Positions 28,825 through 37,108 of a DNA stretch of 38,922 bases are shown in pieces; the first letter of the stretch is position 1; each line of letters opens with the position of its first letter. The position numbers were made by a program, and so were the translations under genes. The stretch covers positions 1 through 38,922 of IMG/VR virus record IMGVR_UViG_3300030055_000017; one strand, given 5' to 3'. The notes under the pieces are model-generated. The model was not told where the DNA came from. It searched no databases and saw only the letters and a program-made list of their open reading frames with translations. This stretch comes from a virus.

Positions 28825-29617
28825 GATAAGCTGCTCTAATTTGTTTCCACAAACTCTCTGTCATAATGATACAGTCGCCTTCAACCCATACTTCTGAACT
28901 TGAGTGGTGCGGCATTGTTGATGCAGTAACCCATGTGTGTCCGGTTTCATCTGGGCTATAAGCTTTATCAATACTTTCAAGAAAATTATTATGTGGGTAT
29001 TTATCTGTTCCTTCTTCCCCATAATTCCAGATTTTATTGAATTTTCTACTTAAAGACGGTATTGTATCAACATCTTTATCAAATTTAATAAATGACTCCC
29101 ATGTATGATCAATCATATTTTCATCAACCATTTCTTCAAAAAATTTATTGATAGTATTTATCTGTCTTCTAACGCCAAAAATATCTATACGAGTATCCCA
29201 CATATCATCAAGATTAACAAAACCTATTTTAGTATCATCGTATGGAATAATCGCATGTACAATTTCATCACTAAAATCTTCTGCTCTACTTCTTCTAGTA
29301 GAAGCAATTAATGATTTGCTTCGTTTTGGGAAATCTTTTCTACTGGGTGTATTGTCTAATATCAATGTATAGAAATTACTAGTGTTCTGACTCTTTCGTG
29401 TTGACAGTCTCGTGTCTAAAGAAACAACTCCAGTGTCAGATAATACTTGAGTTAATTTTCTATCACTTCTGTAAATTGGTCTGTTCTCATGAAGCATCCA
29501 TAGAGCATTTTTGCAATGTGCATTGAGTAATCTTATAGCCTTATCAACAACAATAGTTTGATATTTTGGTTCTGAATCAACGGGCCTTTCTTGTAGGAAC
29601 TGTTTAAAATTAAGCAT
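28808..29617 (-). CDS. Putative packaged ADP-ribosyltransferase-like protein, copy 1
   Basis: 269 residues. The leader MLNFKQFLQE ends in L-x-E, a likely prohead-protease cut after residue 10. The body has WMLHENRPIYRSD (Arg50), TRKSQNTSNFYTL, PKRSKSLIAST and IIPYDDTKIGFVNLDDMWDT. The end is SEVWVEG (Glu242) and SLWKQIR. R...S-T...E order is that of R-S-E type ADP-ribosyltransferases, and T4 Alt is a packaged ADP-ribosyltransferase. Here Gly after Arg is replaced by Ser. Family membership with the next two genes is certain by eye; enzymatic function is inferred. Confidence 0.8.
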   Translation of the reverse strand: MLNFKQFLQERPVDSEPKYQTIVVDKAIRLLNAHCKNALWMLHENRPIYRSDRKLTQVLSDTGVVSLDTRLSTRKSQNTSNFYTLILDNTPSRKDFPKRSKSLIASTRRSRAEDFSDEIVHAIIPYDDTKIGFVNLDDMWDTRIDIFGVRRQINTINKFFEEMVDENMIDHTWESFIKFDKDVDTIPSLSRKFNKIWNYGEEGTDKYPHNNFLESIDKAYSPDETGHTWVTASTMPHHSSSEVWVEGDCIIMTESLWKQIRAAYHELSQ

Positions 29618-30398
29618 TTAAATCCTCACGCATTTGGTTCCATACGGATGGCGCAATCATTAATATTTTTCCACCTATCCACACCTCACTAGGTGTGCCA
29701 TCATATTCATAGTTTGCTGGGGTGAAATGTTCTGGTCCAATTTTTCTATAATCATATGCACGTTTTATTTCTTCTAAAAATGAATATCTATATGATTCTG
29801 CATCATAAATTTTCAATTCTTTAAGGAAAAAAGAAAAATTCTCAAAAGCTTCTTCATCATCATTTTTCAATTTTTTATCAAATTCAACAAATGAATCCCA
29901 TGAAACATCAGACAATTTTAATTCCCTAAAATATCCATTTATGGAAGATATTCTACGAGACTTTCCAAAAAAATCTATTGATAAATCCCAAAAATCCTCT
30001 CTTCCCACGTAACCTATTTTAGCATCATTAAACGGAACAACAACAAAATAATTATAGTCATCAAAATAACCTGCTGTGACTGCGCTAGTTGAACAAATGA
30101 ATGAACGTGATCTTTTAGGATAGTCTTTATTAACCGGATTATTATCTAATAGTACGGTGTAATAATTAGAAGTGTTTTGACTTTTTCTTAATGTTGCAGA
30201 AGTATCAACGGTGAAAGCATCAGCATTTTTAAAGCGCACGCCTTTATCTCCTCTATAAAAAGGAGTATTATTTTTAAGCATCCACATTGATTCACTACAG
30301 TGAGTTTTCATGATAGTAAGAATGTCATCCTCAACTTCACTATAATTTGGTTCTGAATCTATTGCGCGTTCATGGAGGAACTGTTTAAAATTAAGCAT
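29610..30398 (-). CDS. Putative packaged ADP-ribosyltransferase-like protein, copy 2
   Basis: 262 residues with the leader MLNFKQFLHE, differing by one residue from copy 1. The catalytic pattern is complete: TPFYRGD (Arg49), LRKSQNTSNYYTV, PKRSRSFICSTS, VVPFNDAKIGYVG, and SEVWIGG (Glu238). The middle region (residues about 150-220) has diverged from copy 1. It overlaps copy 1 by 8 bases. It reads as one of five tandem or near-tandem duplicates, with leader and active-site segments conserved and the rest free to vary. Confidence 0.8.
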   Translation of the reverse strand: MLNFKQFLHERAIDSEPNYSEVEDDILTIMKTHCSESMWMLKNNTPFYRGDKGVRFKNADAFTVDTSATLRKSQNTSNYYTVLLDNNPVNKDYPKRSRSFICSTSAVTAGYFDDYNYFVVVPFNDAKIGYVGREDFWDLSIDFFGKSRRISSINGYFRELKLSDVSWDSFVEFDKKLKNDDEEAFENFSFFLKELKIYDAESYRYSFLEEIKRAYDYRKIGPEHFTPANYEYDGTPSEVWIGGKILMIAPSVWNQMREDLNA

Positions 30399-31374
30399 TA
30401 AATTTTTCTCTTATTTTATTCCACATATCTACTGTCATTAATAGAACTCTACCTCCAACCCAAACTTCAGAGTTTTTAGAGTAACTTTTTATAGATGAAG
30501 TGTTTCCTTTTATGAATCCTGTTGAGCTTGGTGCATATCCTTTATTTATTTCTTCAATGAAAGAACGTTTGAATTGTTGTGCTTTAATTTCACCAAATGC
30601 ATTTTTAAAATCTTCAAATGCCGCTGATTCATCATTTTTTAATGCCTTATCAAAATTAATGAAAGATTCCCAATTCGTGTCAGATAATCCAATATCTTCA
30701 TAAGAATCATTTACATCAGCTACATCTCTCAATGATCCAAATACTCTTATATTTATGTCCCACATATCTTCACTACCAACAATACCTATTTTCGCATCAT
30801 CAAATGGGATACACACCATTAATTTTTCATCATTTCCACTAACAAACTTTCTAGCATATCTAAGGTCATTAGACATTATAAATGAACGTGAACGTTTAGG
30901 GAATCCATTCATACTTGGAATATTATCAAAAATTAGAGTATAGTAATTAGATGTATTTTGACTGACTCTTTCTGTCTTAGAAGAATCCATTATTCCAAAA
31001 CCACTATGAATACTTAAATCATGTGCATAACCACCTTTATCACCTCTATAAAAAGGTCTATCCTGTTCTAACATCCAAATAGCATTTTTACAATGTGTGT
31101 TTAACGTTTCGACTGCGGCTTCAACATCTAAATGTGTTAACGTTGGGAATTTATCTACAGGTTTTTCATATAAGAAATCCTTAAAAGATAAGCTCTCTTT
31201 TAAACCCATCATTTTCTTTGCGATGCCCATTGTCAATGCCCAATATTTAGCATCATTTTCATCCACGTCATATTCTTTTTTGACAATATTACTAGCAACA
31301 TGCCAGTAATGTTCTGCTTGTCCGAATGAAATTTTTGCTTTCTTCGAAAGATGTTTAAGGGCGGTATCTGGCAT
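30391..31374 (-). CDS. Putative packaged ADP-ribosyltransferase-like protein with extra N-terminal domain, copy 3
   Basis: 327 residues. It starts with a helical module of about 55 residues (LKHLSKKAKISFGQAEHYWH and DAKYWALTMGIAKKMMG) that other copies lack. Then comes ESLSFKDFLYE, the shared leader in internal position. The body has RPFYRGDKGG (Arg110), RVSQNTSNYYTL, PKRSRSFIMSN, IPFDDAKIGIVGSEDMWD and SEVWVGG (Glu303). An alternative start at Met55 or Met56 (31212/31209) would place the leader near the N-terminus as in its relatives. The extra module is a pattern seen in phage structural proteins. Confidence 0.78.
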   Translation of the reverse strand: MPDTALKHLSKKAKISFGQAEHYWHVASNIVKKEYDVDENDAKYWALTMGIAKKMMGLKESLSFKDFLYEKPVDKFPTLTHLDVEAAVETLNTHCKNAIWMLEQDRPFYRGDKGGYAHDLSIHSGFGIMDSSKTERVSQNTSNYYTLIFDNIPSMNGFPKRSRSFIMSNDLRYARKFVSGNDEKLMVCIPFDDAKIGIVGSEDMWDINIRVFGSLRDVADVNDSYEDIGLSDTNWESFINFDKALKNDESAAFEDFKNAFGEIKAQQFKRSFIEEINKGYAPSSTGFIKGNTSSIKSYSKNSEVWVGGRVLLMTVDMWNKIREKFNA

Positions 31375-31375
31375 A

Positions 31376-31594
31376 TTAACTTCTCTTTAGTTGTTTCCAG
31401 ATTTCATTTGGCATAGTTAATAGAACTTTTCCAGAAGTATTTTTAATCGCTATCTGTTCATTCTCGTTTAACTCGATTATGAAATCTCCAGCTTTTCCAA
31501 CTACTTTAGGGAAATCGCTATCTGATGGTCTATCAGATAGCTGCCCGTCATCTTCCTTAAGAGCATTAAGATTTGTTAGTTCACGCAGTAGCAT
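31376..31594 (-). CDS. Mini-protein resembling the tail of the ART-like family
   Basis: 72 residues. The end (GKVLLTMPNEIWKQLKRS) parallels the C-terminal strand and helix of the ART-like copies (GGRVLLMTVDMWNKIR, CIIMTESLWKQIR). The start is MLLRELTNLNALKED, possibly a variant leader with L-K-E. It may be a remnant of a former copy or a separate short packaged protein. AAGGAAG is its ribosome site, and it overlaps the upstream gene by 14 bases. Confidence 0.68.
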   Translation of the reverse strand: MLLRELTNLNALKEDDGQLSDRPSDSDFPKVVGKAGDFIIELNENEQIAIKNTSGKVLLTMPNEIWKQLKRS

Positions 31595-32714
31595 TTTTCT
31601 TCCTTATGTAAAATTCATTTCCGCCATGATTTGGAGATTCCACTCTAGCAAATCTACTATTACCATTTGCAAAAATACTAATCAACCATTTACCAGCAGC
31701 ACTATTGATAAACTTTCGTTGTTCTTCTCTTGCACGATCAAGAGTTGCATCACTTACGGCTGGAATCTTTTCAATGTCGCCACCAAGCAAAGCATGAACA
31801 TGTGTTTCAACTTCTTGTTTAATTGACATTTCAGATATTACCATTTCGAAACTTAAAGACTTATGTTCTTCCATAAATTTTGAACAAGCTTCTTTGGTAC
31901 CAGTGTAGAAAACTTTTCTATCATCTTTTCCTGCTAAAACAACTTCCATTATCGCTGGTAATTCTTCTTCAGTGATAGTCACATTTTCTTTAATCAACTT
32001 AATATTTTTTGCCTTGACTTGAATAGATTTAGCACCAAAATTTGGTTTGTCAGATTTTTCATCAAAGTCGTAATCAACAGTAAATGTCTTATCATTCTTT
32101 GATTCACCGTTTCTTATTTCAGCGATAACACCTTCTTTACCTATTACATGCTTTTCACCAGAAACAATCTTCACCTTTGCCCCAATTTTATAAGGTGAGA
32201 AACCTTCTTCAACATTTAAAAGACCTTTTTTCTTTAGGTCTTTAATACGTTGTTGCTGTTGAGGCATTGACATATTAGTTTTGTGGAAGTCACCATTACG
32301 TTTGAAGGTTTCAGCATCAGCTTTATCGCCGTGCTCTCTAGACTTATTTAGTTCTTTTTCTTCTGTTTCATCATCATTGTTTTTCTGAGCATCTAGAGCT
32401 TTATTAAGATGTCTAGTTGCTTGGAAACCATTGTATGATCCTTTTACTTTGCTAGTAAAATCACCAAAGAAACCTTCAAATATTTCTCCACCATTGCGAT
32501 CAGTAAACTTTCCTACTTGTTTACGACCGTTGTATGCTTCCCATTGCTTAGAACTAATCTGTTCTACTTCCATATCTGGATACTTTTCTATAAGTTCTTT
32601 GAACCATCGATTAAATACATTTTTATAATTTGCAGCATTCCACTCTCCAGCATAATTTACTTCTTCGCTAAGAATTTGGGCTTCAATAAATTTAATTGCC
32701 TCTTTATAATTCAT
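31581..32714 (-). CDS. Putative virion-associated protein with KOW-like segment
   Basis: 377 residues. The start MNYKEAIKFIEAQILSE holds an L-x-E cut-like site. A polar linker rich in Asn, Asp and Lys follows (residues 100-140). A beta segment KIGAKVKIVSGEKHVIGKEG resembles a KOW/SH3-like fold, and the rest alternates charged helices and strands. GGAGAATAG is the ribosome site. It is next to the inserted homing endonuclease and shares style with the 465-residue gene. The virion role is inferred from context and composition. Confidence 0.72.
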   Translation of the reverse strand: MNYKEAIKFIEAQILSEEVNYAGEWNAANYKNVFNRWFKELIEKYPDMEVEQISSKQWEAYNGRKQVGKFTDRNGGEIFEGFFGDFTSKVKGSYNGFQATRHLNKALDAQKNNDDETEEKELNKSREHGDKADAETFKRNGDFHKTNMSMPQQQQRIKDLKKKGLLNVEEGFSPYKIGAKVKIVSGEKHVIGKEGVIAEIRNGESKNDKTFTVDYDFDEKSDKPNFGAKSIQVKAKNIKLIKENVTITEEELPAIMEVVLAGKDDRKVFYTGTKEACSKFMEEHKSLSFEMVISEMSIKQEVETHVHALLGGDIEKIPAVSDATLDRAREEQRKFINSAAGKWLISIFANGNSRFARVESPNHGGNEFYIRKKNATA

Positions 32715-33363
32715 GTCTATTCTCCAAATTGTTTTTTCTTAATCTCATCGTATTACTAATTTTTAAACGTGTCTCTTCGGACATAGTTCTACCTTTTCCA
32801 GATAAACCAATTTTTAAACGTGTCTCTTCACTTCTAATTTTCCCTCTATTTGATTCTCCGCGCTTTTTATTTGTTTCTTCAGAATATTTTCTTCCTTTTT
32901 GTGAAGCACTTTGTTTTATTTTTTCTTCTATTGGTTGAATTCTTCCTATATTTTTCAAAGAAATTTTTAATGCCCTTGCACGTTTTTCTTCTGTTGTTTG
33001 ATTTTTATATGCTACACTCATATTCTTCCGGGCTTGTTCAGTATGAACTCTCCCCTTATTAAGTGAGGGGGCAAATCCTCCATCTAATCCGTTTTCATCT
33101 TTGTGATTTGCCCAATCTGCAGATTCAACAATATTTGCTTCTTTAGAAAAGAATGTTGCAAAATCAACTAATGTTTCTTTATCATAAAATTTTTCTGTCC
33201 AAATTGTAGAAAAATTACGGCCATGTAATTTTAAATGATTTTTCCAATGTAAACCTGAACCTAAATATTTATGCGGATCCTTTTGAACAGTTTTTCCGAA
33301 ATATTTAAGCCCCGTCACATTATGACGTTTAATATAAAGCCAAGTTGGTTTAAAATCAATCAT
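32704..33363 (-). CDS. GIY-YIG homing endonuclease in the operon direction
   Basis: 219 residues. The catalytic domain has WLYIKRHNVTGLKYFGKTVQ (GIY-like LYI and YIG-like YFG) and the DPHKYLGSGLHWKNHL segment typical of phage GIY-YIG homing enzymes. ESADWANHKDENGLDGG closes it. The second half is a row of NUMOD3-like repeats (EEKIKQSASQKGRKYSEETN, EETRLKIGLSGKGRTMSEET). Unlike the three plus-strand homing genes it lies in the operon and overlaps both neighbours (11 and 8 bases), so it uses their transcription. Confidence 0.9.
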   Translation of the reverse strand: MIDFKPTWLYIKRHNVTGLKYFGKTVQKDPHKYLGSGLHWKNHLKLHGRNFSTIWTEKFYDKETLVDFATFFSKEANIVESADWANHKDENGLDGGFAPSLNKGRVHTEQARKNMSVAYKNQTTEEKRARALKISLKNIGRIQPIEEKIKQSASQKGRKYSEETNKKRGESNRGKIRSEETRLKIGLSGKGRTMSEETRLKISNTMRLRKNNLENRHEL

Positions 33364-34753
33364 TTAATACATATCCTTTATCAGCGTTTTGTATCCAAAC
33401 TCCATATGAACGATCTTCACCTGGAACTTCTGCAGAGATAGTATCCTTATCACCTTCCATACGACCTTTGAATCTCATCTTTTTAGCTTGAGCTGGATAT
33501 GAATTCAAGACCGCTTGTTTCCAATCATCAAAATCTGTAAAGCCTTTTGCTTCTTTAATCTGCTTCTTAACGGTGACAGTAAATTCGGTGTCATTGTGAC
33601 GCTTAACTGAAAAACCAGCAGCTCTAAGAAGTTTCATTAAATCTGTACCCGCTCCTTGATCCACAGCAGTGAAATCAATTTCGTCTTCGGTACTGTCTTC
33701 ATCAAAATCGACTGGATAACCACAGATAACGTTTCTTTTACTAGCACTAAAGTGTTTACCACCATTAAATGCTTCTAGATTGTCAAGTGCTGATAAAGAA
33801 GTTTTTACCTTGAAGTCTGCTTCATTTACAATTTTTACATGCTCGATATCATCAGGATAAACCAACACTTCTCTAGTAGAATCATCCAATTTCACAACTA
33901 GTGCTTTTCCCTCTCTACCTATAACTGATCCTAGCCCTTTACTTTTTTGTTCAGAACTGTTCCAATGTTTCACATCCAATTTAACACGATCACCTTTTTT
34001 CAAAGTAGAAGCACTTTCAGTCAATGAAACACCGTGATCTGATAAATGTTCTTCAGCTTCTTCAGCTGTGTCAAATGGTCCTTCAACTTCAAAGTAACTG
34101 TAATCTTTTGATATCCATGACATAACGTCATGTGGTGTCAAATAACTCATATATGAACCACCTGGCCAACGATAATCTGGTTCACCCTTAACAGTGGATT
34201 CTTGCCATTTTCCATTATCACTCTTTGAGACCATACCGATCCATCCGGTATTTTTACGTTCATCATAAATTGCTACATAAAATTCTTCATCTTCTTTGTC
34301 TTCATTACCATCTTCATCTCCTTCTAAAGTAACATCAGAAGAATGGAAGGAATGTGTTCCTTTATTTCCAAACAATTTAACAACTACGAACTTCTTATCC
34401 ACACCAAAATCTGTAATTTCACCAACCGAACCTTCAAATTCAATATTTCCACCAGACACAACAACTGTATCACCAACATCCAATTGGTCTGCAGTAATGC
34501 CATCACCTTCATGACTTTCTTTCAATTTACCTTTGTTGTATGAAGCGACTGTTTCATCATCGTCATACCAATCGGAAACATAAATCTTACCATCACGCTT
34601 GTCTTTGTTGATGTGCTTTAAAGAACATTCTTTTGCACTTAAGGTACGAGCAGAAGTATGCGCTTTCAACAGATCGGCATTCTGTTGATTTGAATCAGAT
34701 AATTTTGATTCTTCGATATTTGATACTTGAAGCAATGATTGTAGTAATTTCAT
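33356..34753 (-). CDS. Acidic putative virion protein with two KOW-like segments
   Basis: 465 residues, very acidic. The start MKLLQSLLQVSNIEESKL looks like a head-protein leader. Two beta segments, VGDTVVVSGGNIEFEGSVGE plus FHSSDV (about 92-140) and KKGDRVKLDVKHWNSSEQKS (from about 250), are KOW-like. The VVVKLFGNKGTHSFHSSDV phrase is one I associate with virion proteins of T4-like marine phages. A late-type octamer (34784-34791) lies 31 bases upstream. Function is structural or internal, by inference. Confidence 0.75.
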   Translation of the reverse strand: MKLLQSLLQVSNIEESKLSDSNQQNADLLKAHTSARTLSAKECSLKHINKDKRDGKIYVSDWYDDDETVASYNKGKLKESHEGDGITADQLDVGDTVVVSGGNIEFEGSVGEITDFGVDKKFVVVKLFGNKGTHSFHSSDVTLEGDEDGNEDKEDEEFYVAIYDERKNTGWIGMVSKSDNGKWQESTVKGEPDYRWPGGSYMSYLTPHDVMSWISKDYSYFEVEGPFDTAEEAEEHLSDHGVSLTESASTLKKGDRVKLDVKHWNSSEQKSKGLGSVIGREGKALVVKLDDSTREVLVYPDDIEHVKIVNEADFKVKTSLSALDNLEAFNGGKHFSASKRNVICGYPVDFDEDSTEDEIDFTAVDQGAGTDLMKLLRAAGFSVKRHNDTEFTVTVKKQIKEAKGFTDFDDWKQAVLNSYPAQAKKMRFKGRMEGDKDTISAEVPGEDRSYGVWIQNADKGYVLND

Positions 34754-34783
34754 ATTATTTTAGCTCGATTAAGTTAGATAGAT

Positions 34784-34791
34784 TATTTATT
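34784..34791 (-). promoter_or_regulatory. Late-type promoter octamer (AATAAATA)
   Basis: Minus-strand AATAAATA 31 bases before the 465-residue acidic virion-like gene; the bases that follow (ATCTATCT) are the same as behind the endolysin octamer. Confidence 0.5.
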
Positions 34792-34804
34792 GAAAATAGT
34801 AGAA

Positions 34805-35110
34805 TCAGCGTGGATCTACATTTAAATGATAAACTTTTGCAACGATTTTTCCTAATCCTGCTATTTTATGAAGAGTTAATCGCTTAGTTACTTTATCTGA
34901 AAGATCTTTCTGGAGTCCTTTAGGGCGTTTGTTGTCATTACAATCAGCAACAATTTTAACAGTTGATACTCCATCAGTATTTGATTCAACGTTGACACTC
35001 ATAACTTTACATGAAATAAGTTCTTCTTCAGCTATATGATGAATGAAATCCATGGCCTGTTCATCAGTAACACATTGCTTGCTCATAAATTGTTTAAAGG
35101 TTGTTTTCAT
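34805..35110 (-). CDS. Small protein with variant capsid-targeting leader
   Basis: 101 residues. The leader MKTTFKQFMSK matches the array motif except that the expected cut-site Glu is Lys. The body has a strand (VNVESNTDGVSTVKIVADC) and a basic C-terminal half (LQKDLSDKVTKRLTLHKIAG). It overlaps the next gene by one base. No fold is recognised. If the leader functions it would not be cut at the usual position. Confidence 0.72.
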   Translation of the reverse strand: MKTTFKQFMSKQCVTDEQAMDFIHHIAEEELISCKVMSVNVESNTDGVSTVKIVADCNDNKRPKGLQKDLSDKVTKRLTLHKIAGLGKIVAKVYHLNVDPR

Positions 35111-35730
35111 TATAAGGTTCTCATTTTTTCTCTGATCGCGTTTAATATCTTACCATCTGATATCAGATAATAGTATTCACATTTGAACATAACCTCACAG
35201 TCTATTTTGTTTATTAAAGGCTGTGTAATATCCTGGGTGAAAACATAACCATACTCGTTAACGAAATTTTTCTTAATGTTGTTTGAAAGTTCTAATTTTT
35301 TTTCAGAATTTTTAATATCATCGAAATCGTAAACGCCAGATGTCAATTGTTCAATAAGCTCGGTTGCATCATGTACTTTAGGTGAATAGACAAAATCGAA
35401 ATCATTATCAATCGGGAATAATGCTCCAACATTTCCATACATACTAGCTTGTCCCGGCTGAAAACAACCAAATTGCCAATTTCTAGGATTGATACCATAT
35501 ACTTTGTCAAAATTAAAATTCATAGCATTATGAAATTGCAAAGGTGTATCTCTTGGTTTTGAACGTTGACTGAATTCTATTTTAGCCCATTTCCATAATG
35601 AAGGATGCCCCTTATACAAAAATGCTCCAGCTCTTTTGTATTGTTTGAGAATGGGGTAACATTCATCTAAGAATTTTTCTAAATCAAATTCATCTAGATC
35701 TTGTTCTGATATAAACTGTTTAAATCTCAT
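35110..35730 (-). CDS. Putative packaged protein, paired family copy A
   Basis: 206 residues with leader MRFKQFISE. The body shares with copy B: DLEKFLDECYPILKQ, RDTPLQFHNAMNFNFDKVYG, NPRNWQFG, ALFPIDNDFDFVYSPKVHDA and CEVMFKCEYYYL. The DTP-x4-H-x-A-x-N-x2-FDK and GxxRxW patterns are the family core. GGAG is the ribosome site. I recognise the pattern as recurrent in T4-like marine phages but know no function. A site equivalent to the Leu-Arg-Gly of copy B is LYKGHP here. Confidence 0.75.
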   Translation of the reverse strand: MRFKQFISEQDLDEFDLEKFLDECYPILKQYKRAGAFLYKGHPSLWKWAKIEFSQRSKPRDTPLQFHNAMNFNFDKVYGINPRNWQFGCFQPGQASMYGNVGALFPIDNDFDFVYSPKVHDATELIEQLTSGVYDFDDIKNSEKKLELSNNIKKNFVNEYGYVFTQDITQPLINKIDCEVMFKCEYYYLISDGKILNAIREKMRTL

Positions 35731-36377
35731 AATGACTCCATAAGCTGTCGCATTTCTTCACTATTCCATACATCACCAGATTGGTTGAATGCATAATATC
35801 GTTCACATTTAAACATGATTTCAGCACCATAGTTAATACACTTTACTAAATCAGTATTAAATGTCCAAGAAACTTCATCTAATTGCTTAACCAGATATTT
35901 TGTTGCAAGTTCAATAATTTCATCATAGCTAAATGAACGTGATACATCTCTGTTTTTTATATATTCACGCTCTTTACTGAGAGCTACTGTCAGATCATAA
36001 AAACGATCATTGATGTCCGTGCAGCTCAACCACTCAAACTTTCCAATCGGGAAAATAATATTTGGGCCTGTCAAGCCTGAATAAATTTCAGCAGAATCAT
36101 GTCTTCCAGTAGCAAACATCCAATCTCTAGCTTTAACTCCAAATTTCTTATCAAACAGTTCGTTGAATGCACGGTGTGCAGCTATTGGAGTATTTCTGGG
36201 TCCATCTCTTGGGACCCATTTTGCAATTTCGAAATCTGGGTTTTTATCCTTTGAACCCCTAAGCATCAATGCACTACCACCAGTTCCCTTTAGCTCACCT
36301 AAAATAAAAGAACAATCCTTTTTGAATTTTTCTAAATCGAATTTTGATTCTTCTTGAAGGTACTGTTTGAATCTCAT
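35727..36377 (-). CDS. Putative packaged protein, paired family copy B
   Basis: 216 residues from the ATG at 36377 (overlapping the upstream TGA; the frame opens at a GTG at 36389). The leader is MRFKQYLQE with an L-x-E site. It has LMLRGSKDKNPDF, RNTPIAAHRAFNELFDKKFG, KARDWMFATG, IIFPIGKFEWLSC and AEIMFKCERYYAF. These align with copy A along the whole length, showing a tandem duplication. Function is unknown. Confidence 0.76.
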   Translation of the reverse strand: MRFKQYLQEESKFDLEKFKKDCSFILGELKGTGGSALMLRGSKDKNPDFEIAKWVPRDGPRNTPIAAHRAFNELFDKKFGVKARDWMFATGRHDSAEIYSGLTGPNIIFPIGKFEWLSCTDINDRFYDLTVALSKEREYIKNRDVSRSFSYDEIIELATKYLVKQLDEVSWTFNTDLVKCINYGAEIMFKCERYYAFNQSGDVWNSEEMRQLMESL

Positions 36378-37108
36378 TGTTTGTACCACCCTGCAATTTT
36401 ATTTTCTAAGGTTTCCATTGTCACTATACCAGGAGATAGATATTTTAATTTCTCTTCCTTCATTTTTTCGAGATTTCTTTTGCCAACAATATTTTGAACA
36501 GGCTCATTGAAGAATGATTGTGCTGATTTGAAAGCTTTTAGCATTTCTACATTTGATAAATCATCATTGTCATTGTTGATAACCTTATAGAAGTTAACTT
36601 CCGATTGTAGGTACTTAGCATTTTCTTCACTTAGCTTAAATACTGCTTCAATAAAATGTTCATCTACTTCTCTACCAATTTTTGAAGCTCGTTCTATTGC
36701 ACGTGCTTTAGCAGTTTCTAAACTGGTACGTACGTAAACAACACCAACATCATACCCCAATGATTTCAAAATACCCATTCTATGTTGAATGTTTGAAATA
36801 TCATTAGATGTTCCATCAACGAATAATGGCAACATACTGTTGATATAATTTTGAAGAGATGTTTTTGTAATATTGTGAGCAGAATCTTGAAATATTTCAA
36901 CCCAGTTTTTTGAGTTAACCATTAATCCGATTTTTTTACTTAAAAATTCAGATGCTCTATCAGTGTTGATAACCTTTGGCGATATTGATCCTACCATCTG
37001 TTTAACGGTATAAGATTTTCCGGCACCAGGTATACCAACAACAAAAAGGGCTTTTAAAATGCCCTTGTCCTGAATACTTTCTTCGATAAATTGTTTAAAT
37101 GTTTTCAT
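36374..37108 (-). CDS. Putative packaged zeta-toxin/PNK-like P-loop kinase
   Basis: 244 residues. The leader is MKTFKQFIEE, nearly the T4 internal-protein peptide. The kinase domain has VVGIPGAGKSYTVKQM (P-loop 25-32), INTDRASEF (substrate Asp-Arg), LFVDGTSNDISNIQHRMGIL (Walker B region) and VYVRTSLETAKARAIERASK with GREVD as lid. This plan is that of zeta-toxin and polynucleotide-kinase-like enzymes. The substrate is unknown; zeta toxins phosphorylate UDP-activated sugars, PNKs act on 5'-OH ends. Delivery with the phage DNA is inferred from the leader. Confidence 0.8.
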   Translation of the reverse strand: MKTFKQFIEESIQDKGILKALFVVGIPGAGKSYTVKQMVGSISPKVINTDRASEFLSKKIGLMVNSKNWVEIFQDSAHNITKTSLQNYINSMLPLFVDGTSNDISNIQHRMGILKSLGYDVGVVYVRTSLETAKARAIERASKIGREVDEHFIEAVFKLSEENAKYLQSEVNFYKVINNDNDDLSNVEMLKAFKSAQSFFNEPVQNIVGKRNLEKMKEEKLKYLSPGIVTMETLENKIAGWYKQ

